A stretch of DNA of 49,136 bases, from the NCBI GenBank assembly GCA_902564385.1, contig CACFAT010000007.1, positions 1 through 49,136 of the forward strand, read 5' to 3'. Source of the DNA: an uncultured Pelagibacteraceae bacterium (lineage in GTDB: Bacteria > Pseudomonadota > Alphaproteobacteria > Pelagibacterales > Pelagibacteraceae). Numbering within the stretch: the stretch's first letter is position 1; every line of letters begins with the position of its first letter. The notes under the pieces were generated by a model that saw only the letters and a program-made list of their open reading frames with translations, did not search any database and was not told the DNA's origin. Shown piece after piece: positions 19,141-26,511 of this stretch. A program made the position numbers and the translations under genes.

Positions 19141-19272
19141 ATGAAAATTTACTTATTAATAATATTCTTTCTGTTATTTGCATGCCAGAACCCAAATAAT
19201 TTAAAAAAAAATAAGAAAGATAATTTAAACAATATGAATATTTCTAGTGAAGCTAAGGTAAAGTTAAAATGA
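19141..19272 (+). CDS. Small putative lipoprotein inside the his operon
   Basis: A 43-residue reading frame that exactly fills the space between hisH and hisA. It starts at the ATG one base after the hisH stop, and its TGA overlaps the hisA ATG (ATGA at 19269-19272). The peptide starts MKIYLLIIFFLLFACQNPNN, a short basic start, a hydrophobic stretch, then a lipobox-like LFAC. The rest is a lysine- and asparagine-rich tail of about 28 residues. This would give an outer- or inner-membrane lipoprotein of under 30 residues. Function unknown. The perfect fit between its neighbours and the signal-like start argue it is a real gene, though it is too short for statistics. Confidence 0.65.
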   Translation: MKIYLLIIFFLLFACQNPNNLKKNKKDNLNNMNISSEAKVKLK

Positions 19273-19988
19273 AAATTTTTCCTGCAATAGATATTAAAGA
19301 TAAAAAGTGCGTTAGATTAATCAAAGGAGATTTTGAAAATAAAACTGAATATGAAATGTCTCCTGTAGATCAAGCTGGAAAATATAAAGACAATGGATTT
19401 AAAAATTTACATATAGTCGATTTGGATGGTGCATTAACTGGGGTGCCGATTAATATTGATATTATTGAAGATATTATTGGTAAATTTGACCTTAAAATAG
19501 AAATAGGCGGAGGTGTTAGAGATTTTGAAACCATTCAAAAATATATTGATGCCGGTGTTGAAAAAGTAATCTTGGGAAGTGCTGCCATTAAAAATAGAAG
19601 ATTTTTAGAAGAAGCTTGTAATAAATTTCAAAACCAAATTGCATTAGGTTTAGATGCAAAAGATGGTAATCTTGCAATTTCAGGGTGGACAGAGGACTCT
19701 GATAAATTAACAACCGAGTATTTAAAAAAAGTTAATGATTATGGCGTCAGTAGAATTATTTACACAGATATTAACAGAGATGGAACTAAGCAAAGTCCAA
19801 ATTTTGAAGAAACACAAAAGGTTGCTGAGATTTCAAATTGCCCAGTAGTTATATCTGGTGGCGTTTCTTCTATTAATGACATTAAAAAAGCTAAAAATTT
19901 AAATAATATCGAAGGTGTGATAGTTGGAAAAGCTATATATGATGGAGATATAAAGTTAGAAGAACTTGCAAAAGAAATAGATGCTTAA
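19269..19988 (+). CDS. hisA: Phosphoribosylformimino-5-aminoimidazole carboxamide ribotide isomerase
   Basis: The (beta/alpha)8-barrel isomerase of histidine synthesis. The 239-residue protein begins [21 protein letters not shown] with the catalytic Asp in AIDIK. It has [12 protein letters not shown], the phosphate-binding IEIGGGVRD and VISGGVSS, and YTDINRDGT with the second catalytic Asp. It overlaps hisF by 8 bases. Confidence 0.97.
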   Translation: MKIFPAIDIKDKKCVRLIKGDFENKTEYEMSPVDQAGKYKDNGFKNLHIVDLDGALTGVPINIDIIEDIIGKFDLKIEIGGGVRDFETIQKYIDAGVEKVILGSAAIKNRRFLEEACNKFQNQIALGLDAKDGNLAISGWTEDSDKLTTEYLKKVNDYGVSRIIYTDINRDGTKQSPNFEETQKVAEISNCPVVISGGVSSINDIKKAKNLNNIEGVIVGKAIYDGDIKLEELAKEIDA

Positions 19989-20733
19989 AAATAGAATTAT
20001 ACCTTGTTTAGATGTAAAAAATGGTCGTGTTGTAAAAGGTATAAACTTTTTAGATCTAAAAGATGCAGGGGATCCTGTTGAGCAAGCAAAAATTTATAGC
20101 GATGGTGGTGCTGATGAGATTTGTTTTTTAGATATTACCGCTTCTAATGAAAATAGAGATACTATTTATGAAGTAGTAGAGAAAACATCTAAGAAATGTT
20201 TCGTACCTTTAACGGTTGGTGGTGGTGTTAGAAGTATTGATGATATTAATAAATTACTTAATTGTGGCGCTGATAAAGTTTCTATAAATACAGCTGCTGT
20301 TCAAAATTCAAAAGTTGTTGAAGATAGTTCTAAAAAATTTGGATCACAGTGTATTGTTGTTGCAATTGATGCAAAAAGAAAAGATGAAGGATGGGAAATC
20401 TTCACTCATGGTGGAAGAAATCCAACTGGCATAAATGCATTAGAATTTGCATCTAAAATGGAGAAATGTGGGGCGGGAGAGCTTCTTGTAACATCCATGG
20501 ATAAAGATGGAACTCAATCTGGATACGATATTGAATTAATGCAAAAGATATCATCCATGGTCAATATTCCAGTTATTGCATCAGGCGGAGTTGGAACTTT
20601 AGATCATCTAGTAGATGGAATAAAATCAGGTGCTAGTGCTGTTTTAGCTGCATCTATATTCCATTATGGTACTTATTCAGTAAACGAAGCTAAGCAATAT
20701 TTGGCTTCAAAACATATACCTGTTAGGATTTAG
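19981..20733 (+). CDS. hisF: Imidazole glycerol phosphate synthase, cyclase subunit
   Basis: Cyclase partner of HisH, homologous to HisA. The 250-residue protein has [16 protein letters not shown] with the catalytic Asp, [46 protein letters not shown] with the second Asp, and ASGGVG. One base separates its stop from hisE. Confidence 0.98.
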   Translation: MLKNRIIPCLDVKNGRVVKGINFLDLKDAGDPVEQAKIYSDGGADEICFLDITASNENRDTIYEVVEKTSKKCFVPLTVGGGVRSIDDINKLLNCGADKVSINTAAVQNSKVVEDSSKKFGSQCIVVAIDAKRKDEGWEIFTHGGRNPTGINALEFASKMEKCGAGELLVTSMDKDGTQSGYDIELMQKISSMVNIPVIASGGVGTLDHLVDGIKSGASAVLAASIFHYGTYSVNEAKQYLASKHIPVRI

Positions 20734-20734
20734 A

Positions 20735-21007
20735 ATGTTAAAGATTTTAGAAGATCTCGTAAACCTTGCAAGAGAGCGAAAAAGTAATCCGCTTGAAGGC
20801 TCATACACGAATAAGCTTCTAGAAGATAAAACTTTAGCAAAAGAAAAAGTCTTAGAAGAAATTAATGAACTTATAGAAGCTGTAGAGCAAGACTCTAACA
20901 AAATTCATGAAGCTGCAGATGTTTTATATCACTTAATTATGTATCTAGAAAAAAGTGGTATAAAAATTGAAGAAGTAATGGAAGAACTAGACAGAAGAAA
21001 AAAATAA
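20735..21007 (+). CDS. hisE: Phosphoribosyl-ATP pyrophosphatase
   Basis: Hydrolyses phosphoribosyl-ATP to phosphoribosyl-AMP. The 90-residue monofunctional HisE shows GSYTNKLLEDKTLAKEKVLEE, INELIEAVEQDSNKIHEAADVLYHLIMYL, the MazG-like fold with its acidic metal-binding residues. It is the last his gene in this operon; hisG, hisD, hisC and hisI are not in the window. Confidence 0.95.
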   Translation: MLKILEDLVNLARERKSNPLEGSYTNKLLEDKTLAKEKVLEEINELIEAVEQDSNKIHEAADVLYHLIMYLEKSGIKIEEVMEELDRRKK

Positions 21008-21054
21008 AAATATGAGATTAATTTTAGAATAGTTTTGTTTGGAGAAATTAATTT

Positions 21055-21318
21055 ATGAAAAAAATTACAAGTATTTTTTTTGTTTTTTTTCTAACTACTT
21101 GTTCAGTATCTGCAGAAATTAGAGTTCTTGAAAAATATTTTTTGGGAAAGAATAAAGAAATAAGAGAGATAGATAGAGAATTTTTGCCATTTTCATTATA
21201 CACAGTATGCATTGATGGATTTAAATTTTTAATTTTAGAAAGTAAAAAAGATAATAATCTTAGTTCGACACAAATATTTGGACAAAATGGTCCTGAAAAA
21301 TGCTCAACAAAAAAATAA
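21055..21318 (+). CDS. Small secreted protein of unknown function
   Basis: An 87-residue protein starting MKKITSIFFVFFLTTCSVSA, a clear signal peptide probably cut after VSA. The mature part of about 67 residues is charged, with two cysteines (in YTVCIDG and EKCSTKK) that could form a disulfide. No family recognised. A GGAG ribosome-binding sequence lies about a dozen bases before the start. The gene follows hisE by 47 bases and converges on the TRAP transporter genes. Confidence 0.7.
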   Translation: MKKITSIFFVFFLTTCSVSAEIRVLEKYFLGKNKEIREIDREFLPFSLYTVCIDGFKFLILESKKDNNLSSTQIFGQNGPEKCSTKK

Positions 21319-21320
21319 AT

Positions 21321-22586
21321 TTATAATTTACCAGGTAACCAGGTTGAGAATATTGGAAATAGTATCATTAGTATTCCATAAATTATCCCAACGATTGTAA
21401 ATAGAGGAACTTCTTTAAAAGCTTTGGCTGGATTTTCTTTGATCACTCCTGCAGCTGTATAAATACCAACACATACGGGGGGCGTTATCATTCCAATACC
21501 TGCAAATGCAACAAATACTACATAAAGATGAAGTAAGCTTTGATTGAACGATAATGTAATTGCTGCAAAAATTGGAACCGTTAAATAAAACACAGGTACT
21601 ATTTCAATAAAAGTTCCAAGTATTAAACAAATTGCTCCAAGCATTATCCAAAATAGATTTACGCTAACACCTTTGTCAGTGAAAAATGTTATAATTTTTT
21701 GAGGAGCTTGAGTGTAAGTTAAAACCACACTTAAGAATGTTGCAGTTGCTATAATTGCAAAAATTACAGCTGTTATGATTGCAGTTTCCCTTAAACAGCT
21801 CATCAAAGATGAAAAAGTAAGTTCACGGTAAATTAAAAATCCAATTAGCACTGCATAAACCCCTGCAACGGCAGCAGATTCAGATGGAGTTAATATCCCT
21901 GCATAAATTCCACCTAAAATTATCACTGGAGTGATCAATGCTGGTAGTGCAGCGATGAAAGAACTTACTCTTTCCCTCAATGATGCCTTCTCATCTGTTC
22001 TAATATGCCTGCATTTAAACAAAACTAGAAGGACCATCAAAACTAAGAGAACTAAGCCTGGGATAACACCCGCAGCAAAAGTTTTGGACACAGGCACATT
22101 AGTTAGAGCACTAAATAATATTGCAGCATTGGATGGAGGTATCAATGCCTCTAAAAGAGCAGCAGAAGCTGCAAGTACAACAACGAACGGAGTTGGGTAA
22201 CCTTGTTCAATCATCTTTGGCATCATGATTGTCCCAACAGCAGTGATTGCTGCAAGTATGGATCCACAAAAAGCTGCAAAAAAACCCATCGCAATAACCA
22301 TAGCAACACCTAATCCACCTGGCCAATGACCAACTAGTGTTGTTGTAAACTTTACTAATCTTGATGCAGCCCCACCTTTTAACATTGCCATTCCAGTAAA
22401 TATGAATAATGGAACTGCAATAAGAACATGTTTAGTTAACGCACCAAACGAAACTTGAATCAAAACTGACCACGGTAAATTTAATCCAGCAATTGCAGCT
22501 AATGAACTCCCTAAGCCAAAAACTAAAAATATTGGTACAGAAATAACTAATGTTACAAGAGAAATAATAAAAGCTAGTCCAAACAT
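21321..22586 (-). CDS. dctM: TRAP transporter large permease (DctM family)
   Basis: The large membrane subunit of a tripartite ATP-independent periplasmic transporter, which uses an ion gradient and a periplasmic binding protein. The 421 residues are hydrophobic with about 11-12 helices, including the family pattern GAASRLVKFTTTLVGHWPGGLGVAMV and the ITAVGTIMMPKMIEQGY and IPPSNAAILFSALTNVPVSKTF stretches. The gene begins directly after the DctQ stop with no gap. The substrate cannot be inferred from this subunit. Confidence 0.94.
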   Translation of the reverse strand: MFGLAFIISLVTLVISVPIFLVFGLGSSLAAIAGLNLPWSVLIQVSFGALTKHVLIAVPLFIFTGMAMLKGGAASRLVKFTTTLVGHWPGGLGVAMVIAMGFFAAFCGSILAAITAVGTIMMPKMIEQGYPTPFVVVLAASAALLEALIPPSNAAILFSALTNVPVSKTFAAGVIPGLVLLVLMVLLVLFKCRHIRTDEKASLRERVSSFIAALPALITPVIILGGIYAGILTPSESAAVAGVYAVLIGFLIYRELTFSSLMSCLRETAIITAVIFAIIATATFLSVVLTYTQAPQKIITFFTDKGVSVNLFWIMLGAICLILGTFIEIVPVFYLTVPIFAAITLSFNQSLLHLYVVFVAFAGIGMITPPVCVGIYTAAGVIKENPAKAFKEVPLFTIVGIIYGILMILFPIFSTWLPGKL

Positions 22587-23081
22587 TTATTCTTTACCTA
22601 AAAGTTTTTTTAAATTATCTAAAATAAGTTCTAAAGAAGTTAAGGCTAAAATTAAAAATCCAACTGGAAATGCTAAAAACATCCACCAGATAGGAATGTT
22701 AATTTCTAATTCCATCATTTGTCCTAAATTGTAATACATTGTTGTTGCATCAACTCCTGCCTTAAAGAAAACGCATGCGGAAATTAAAGCTATTAAATTT
22801 ACAATTGTGCCAATGATATTTTTTGATTTTTCTGACAAATAGTGACTTAGAAAATCTACTTTAATATGTTGTCCTTGTTTTAATAAAGGACCTAGTAATG
22901 GAAATACTAACCAACTAACCATTACAGGTGGTAATTCAATAAACCATGCAAATCCTGTACCTGTAATAAATCTTGTTGTGGCGCTTAAAGCTAAAGCTGC
23001 CACCATTAAAAAGACGATGAACATTGCGAGCGAAATTGCAGCTTTTGCTAGCAAATTATTAATAGCTCGCAATGCCCTCAT
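22587..23081 (-). CDS. dctQ: TRAP transporter small permease (DctQ family)
   Basis: A 164-residue protein with four transmembrane helices and the DctQ pattern. The middle region reads WFIELPPVMVSWLVFPLLGPLLKQGQHIKVDFLSHYL, where the Q-x-I-x-V-D motif is the family marker. A second hydrophobic pair follows near WWMFLAFPVGFLIL. It lies between dctP and dctM in the standard P-Q-M order. Confidence 0.92.
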   Translation of the reverse strand: MRALRAINNLLAKAAISLAMFIVFLMVAALALSATTRFITGTGFAWFIELPPVMVSWLVFPLLGPLLKQGQHIKVDFLSHYLSEKSKNIIGTIVNLIALISACVFFKAGVDATTMYYNLGQMMELEINIPIWWMFLAFPVGFLILALTSLELILDNLKKLLGKE

Positions 23082-23109
23082 AATCTTTATAGAAAAAGCT
23101 TAACTTCTT

Positions 23110-24126
23110 CTAATTACTTTTAGCATATGCTTGTGCTGCTTCTAAAGCGTCAGCATCAATCATTTTAGCCATTGCTGGCATTACTTCATCTTTCATAAGC
23201 TTATCAAACTTAGCTTTTTCAGCTCCTGAAAGCGTAGTAACAACCCCACCTCTTTCTTGGAATTTTTTAAGAGTGCTTTCTCCAGTATCCATAATTAAGT
23301 CAGTTGATCTTTTTCCTATTTCTTTACCAACATCCATTATGATTTTTTGTAAGTCTGGAGACAGACTATTAAACCAAGTTGAGTTTGCCATAATATATGC
23401 ATCAGCATAATATTGATAAGGCTTCTGAGCGTATTTCAAAAATTCCCACCAGCTATATGCCTCAATACTTCCTGGAGGACTATTAATTGTATCAATCATA
23501 CCAGTCTGTAATGAAGTATAAACTTCACCAGTTGGTAAAGATACCCTATTTGCTCCTAAAGCATCCCACATAGGCTCCTCACTTTTTAAAAGTCTTCTAG
23601 CTTTTAAACCTTTCATAGCATCTATACCTGTCAATTCCTTAGCACTTGAAAAAGTCATTACAGGTCCAACTGGGTTATACATTACTAATGTTGAATTAGT
23701 TTTTTTTGTCAATTCACCCCAAATTTCTTTTCCTTTTGGTGAGTTTTGGAAAAAACCTCTTTGTTGTTCCCATGAATTAAATAGCCCTGGAAATGAAGCA
23801 ACATTAAAGTTTTTATTGATTGGTGGAAAACTTACTACTCCAACAATTCCCCCAAGTTCAACTGCACCAGAAGTTACTGCACCCATTACTTCTCTAATTC
23901 CAAATAATTGTTTAGATGGATAAACTTCTATTTTTAATTTTCCTTTTGCTCTTTTATTAACTTCATCTGCAAAAATTTGTGCATGTTTAGCACTATGGTG
24001 CTTCGGGCTCCAGTGAACAGATAAACGTCCAACTATCTCTGAAAAAGCAGCTGTTGAAGTAAGAACAAATGAAAAAATAAATGTTAAGCTAATAATAGCT
24101 TTATAAATTGATTTAAATTTATTCAT
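23110..24126 (-). CDS. dctP: TRAP transporter periplasmic substrate-binding protein (DctP family)
   Basis: A 338-residue periplasmic solute receptor with a signal peptide (SFVLTSTAAFSE near residue 30) and the DctP fold: HHSAKHAQIFADEVNKRAKGKLKIEVYPSKQLFG, GLKARRLLKSEEP around the conserved ligand-carboxylate Arg, and QTGMIDTINSPPGSIEAYSWWEF. The RRLLKSEEP text differs from the usual IRVPxxP, so the ligand may not be a simple C4-dicarboxylate. A GAGAGG ribosome-binding site lies only 4 bases before the ATG. The promoter region contains a TTGCAT-N11-ATGCAA inverted repeat. No regulator gene is adjacent. Confidence 0.93.
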   Translation of the reverse strand: MNKFKSIYKAIISLTFIFSFVLTSTAAFSEIVGRLSVHWSPKHHSAKHAQIFADEVNKRAKGKLKIEVYPSKQLFGIREVMGAVTSGAVELGGIVGVVSFPPINKNFNVASFPGLFNSWEQQRGFFQNSPKGKEIWGELTKKTNSTLVMYNPVGPVMTFSSAKELTGIDAMKGLKARRLLKSEEPMWDALGANRVSLPTGEVYTSLQTGMIDTINSPPGSIEAYSWWEFLKYAQKPYQYYADAYIMANSTWFNSLSPDLQKIIMDVGKEIGKRSTDLIMDTGESTLKKFQERGGVVTTLSGAEKAKFDKLMKDEVMPAMAKMIDADALEAAQAYAKSN

Positions 24127-24161
24127 TTTTCCTCTCTTTTTTTAAAAATTGATCTTATTAG

Positions 24162-24184
24162 TTGCATATATTTTAACAATGCAA
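24162..24184. promoter_or_regulatory. Inverted repeat TTGCAT-N11-ATGCAA in the dctP/pilin divergent region
   Basis: Perfect 6-bp arms at 24162-24167 and 24179-24184 lie between the divergent dctP and pilin-like genes. The 17-base arm-to-arm period is near two helical turns, as in operators for dimeric repressors. It may control the TRAP operon, the pilin gene or both. Short arms make chance possible. Confidence 0.35.
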
Positions 24185-24218
24185 AAATTTAAAAAATTAA
24201 CTAAAATGTATTTTTAAT

Positions 24219-24764
24219 ATGAACCAAAAAGGTTTTACACTCATTGAACTTTTAGTTGTAGTAGCAATAATTGGTATCTTGGCAGCAGTTGGTGTTGTTG
24301 CATACAGTGGATATACTAAAGGCGCAAAGCAAAATGTATTAAAATCAAATTTTGCAAATATTGAAAAAAAAATCAAATTAGCGGCAACAGGTTGTTTTAG
24401 TGGAATTGAAATAAAATTTGGCCCATATCAAGATGGGAGATCACCAAATACTCATACATGCAATACTCCTGGCTTTTCTAGTAATATGTTAAACGCTGAT
24501 TCAATTACATATAAATTGTACTTAGAAAATTTTGGTATGAAAAACCCTATTAATAGCTCTCAACTTGGAATTAATTGGAGTAATGGAACTTGTCCACCAC
24601 AGAGTGTTGCTCAAGGTCAAATAGTTATGGGATATGCACACAAAAATAATACATGTGGAATGGCTGGCAATATGTCTTGCCTTAAAGTAAATTTAGGTGA
24701 TATCGATGGAAATGGATCAGATGATTTTATATCTGAAGAAATTAATTTTTGCGATTTTAGATAA
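24219..24764 (+). CDS. Type IV pilin-like / pseudopilin protein with prepilin leader
   Basis: A 181-residue protein with a class III prepilin signal: a 5-residue basic leader ending in Gly, then FTLIELLVVVAIIGILAAVG with the conserved Glu at position +5. The leader would be cut by a PilD-type peptidase after KG. The globular part has six cysteines (GCFSG, HTCNT, GTCPP, NTCGM, MSCLK, FCDFR) that could form three disulfides. A GDIDGNGSDD loop near the C-terminus resembles a Ca2+-binding dockerin/EF-type loop. No other pilus gene is in the window, and a small secreted protein follows after 16 bases. It could be a major pilin, a minor pilin or a DNA-uptake pseudopilin. Confidence 0.85.
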   Translation: MNQKGFTLIELLVVVAIIGILAAVGVVAYSGYTKGAKQNVLKSNFANIEKKIKLAATGCFSGIEIKFGPYQDGRSPNTHTCNTPGFSSNMLNADSITYKLYLENFGMKNPINSSQLGINWSNGTCPPQSVAQGQIVMGYAHKNNTCGMAGNMSCLKVNLGDIDGNGSDDFISEEINFCDFR

Positions 24765-24780
24765 ATTAAATGTTTAATAA

Positions 24781-25083
24781 ATGTTAAAGTTATCTTTAAT
24801 TATTGCTGCAATAATATTTAGTATACTTACTTGGGCTACTGCTAATGTATGCAGTTATAATTATGTTATTAAAAAAAAAAGTAATATAATTGAGGAATTG
24901 AGTAAAGAGATTGATATTTCATTGGGAAATACGAGAGTATATTATTTTAGAGAACTTAATTGTAAAAAAACTGATTTAAGTTTTGATATGATAAGAATGA
25001 TGCAAAATATTGAAGTTATATCTGTCATGTTTTATCAATACTTTACAACAGATATAACTGGAAGACCCTTGGGAGATAAGTGA
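24781..25083 (+). CDS. Small exported protein of unknown function
   Basis: A 100-residue protein beginning MLKLSLIIAAIIFSILTWATA, a likely signal peptide cut after ATA, or else an N-terminal anchor. The mature part has two cysteines (NVCSYN and LNCKKT). No family recognised. It lies 16 bases after the pilin-like gene and 6 bases before the HIT gene on the same strand. The link to the pilin is by position only. Confidence 0.6.
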   Translation: MLKLSLIIAAIIFSILTWATANVCSYNYVIKKKSNIIEELSKEIDISLGNTRVYYFRELNCKKTDLSFDMIRMMQNIEVISVMFYQYFTTDITGRPLGDK

Positions 25084-25089
25084 TAGTCT

Positions 25090-25455
25090 ATGAAATATGA
25101 TGAAAATAATATATTTGCTAAAATTTTAAGAGGTGAAATTCCTTGCAACAAAATATACGAAGATAAATTTGTTTTATCTTTTTATGATATTAACCCACAA
25201 AAAAAAATTCATGCTCTAGTTATTCCAAAAGGAAAATATGTTGACTTAGATGATTTCAGTGTAAATGCATCCAACGAAGAAATAATTGGATTGATGAAAG
25301 GTGTTACTACCGTTGCAAAAAAATTAGGCATCTCATCCATTGATGGTAAAGGATATAGAGCTCTCGCCAATATTAGTGATTATGGTGGTCAAGAAGTACC
25401 GCATCTGCATTTTCATTTATTTGGTGGTGAAAAAGTTGGAAAAATGGTCTCGTGA
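25090..25455 (+). CDS. HIT-family nucleotide hydrolase (HinT-like)
   Basis: A 121-residue histidine-triad protein with NIFAKILRGEIPCNKIYED at the start, the conserved core HALVIPKG, and the active-site HLHFHLFGG with His at about 105, 107 and 109. By family it hydrolyses AMP-lysine or aminoacyl-adenylate-type substrates. The GTG start of the next gene overlaps its stop (GTGA). Confidence 0.94.
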   Translation: MKYDENNIFAKILRGEIPCNKIYEDKFVLSFYDINPQKKIHALVIPKGKYVDLDDFSVNASNEEIIGLMKGVTTVAKKLGISSIDGKGYRALANISDYGGQEVPHLHFHLFGGEKVGKMVS

Positions 25456-25964
25456 TCATTAAAGTTGACAGAAAATACTTAGAAATTAATTCAATTGATG
25501 AAATTAATTTATCTAAAAAACCAAAAAGTAATTGTAAAGTAGAAAAAAAAAATCCACCAGATTTTCAAATCAATAAATTTTTTTATAAGCAGATAGGCAA
25601 AAGTTATCGTTGGATCGATAGATTAATATGGAATGACGCTAAGTGGATGGATTATACTAACAATTCAAATTTAGAGACTTATATACTTACTGAAAATGAT
25701 GATTTAATTGGTTTTTTTGAACTTTTGTTTCATCCAGAGACAAGTAAATGTGAAGTAGCTTATTTCGGTATTCTCGATCAATTTATTGGAAAAAAATATG
25801 GTGCATATCTTCTGTCTGAAGCATTAAAGTTAGGATTTAGAAAAAATACTAAAAAAGTTTGGTTGCATACTTGTTCTTTAGATCACAAACATGCTTTAAA
25901 AAATTATTTAGGAAGAGGTATGAAAATTTTTAAATCTGAAAGTATTAATTTAGATATTAGTTGA
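25452..25964 (+). CDS. GNAT-family N-acetyltransferase
   Basis: A 170-residue protein of the GCN5-related acetyltransferase fold. The segment LIGFFELLFHPETSKCEVAYFGILDQFIGKKYGAYLLSEAL, from about residue 90, gives the motif-A acetyl-CoA loop (Q-F-I-G-K-K-Y-G-A). The start is GTG at 25452 in a GTGA overlap with the HIT gene, so the two are probably translated together. Its 3' end overlaps lolA by 8 bases convergently. Substrate unknown. Confidence 0.83.
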   Translation: MIIKVDRKYLEINSIDEINLSKKPKSNCKVEKKNPPDFQINKFFYKQIGKSYRWIDRLIWNDAKWMDYTNNSNLETYILTENDDLIGFFELLFHPETSKCEVAYFGILDQFIGKKYGAYLLSEALKLGFRKNTKKVWLHTCSLDHKHALKNYLGRGMKIFKSESINLDIS

Positions 25965-26511
25965 TATAATTTTGAACTCTAAATATTCTTTCATCAATCA
26001 TTATATTTGTTTCTACATTAGATAACTTGGTTTCAACTTTGTTAAGATAAATGTCAGTTGTGGTCCATCCCTTAATTTCATAACTAATTTTATCAAAAAA
26101 AATATTTAATAAATTATTGTTATGTACAATTTTAAAATAGAAAGTTTCATCATTCTCTTCAATTGTTTCTACCTTATCTAGTTTATCTATTAGAAATTTT
26201 TTATCTAAAATTAAATCAAGAGGAGTGTCTTTAAGTTGGTATCTTAAATAATTTTTAATTTTTTTACTGTTTATCACGAGTGATCTTCCATTAGATACCA
26301 AAATTTTATTATGAATATCGTTATATTTACATAAAATTTTTTTCGAGTAAGAAATTATACATTCTCCTTCCTCAGTTTTTTTTCCGATTTTTTGAATAAA
26401 TTTAAAAGATATATTATCTGTCTCTTCTAATTTGTTTTTTATTAGCTGCTTTGATGATGCTAAAATATTTAATGGGTAAAAGAATATTAAAATAAAAATT
26501 ATATATTTCAC
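25957..26511 (-). CDS. lolA: Outer-membrane lipoprotein carrier protein LolA
   Basis: A periplasmic chaperone that carries lipoproteins to the outer membrane. The 184-residue protein has a signal peptide (IIFFYPLNILAS), then FKFIQKIGKK, a degenerate form of the LolA F-x-Q opening, and DTPLDLILDKKFLI. Sequence is divergent but the position directly after ftsK, with start and stop overlapping by one base, is the usual alphaproteobacterial order and supports the call. Confidence 0.82.
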   Translation of the reverse strand: MKYIIFILIFFYPLNILASSKQLIKNKLEETDNISFKFIQKIGKKTEEGECIISYSKKILCKYNDIHNKILVSNGRSLVINSKKIKNYLRYQLKDTPLDLILDKKFLIDKLDKVETIEENDETFYFKIVHNNNLLNIFFDKISYEIKGWTTTDIYLNKVETKLSNVETNIMIDERIFRVQNYIN

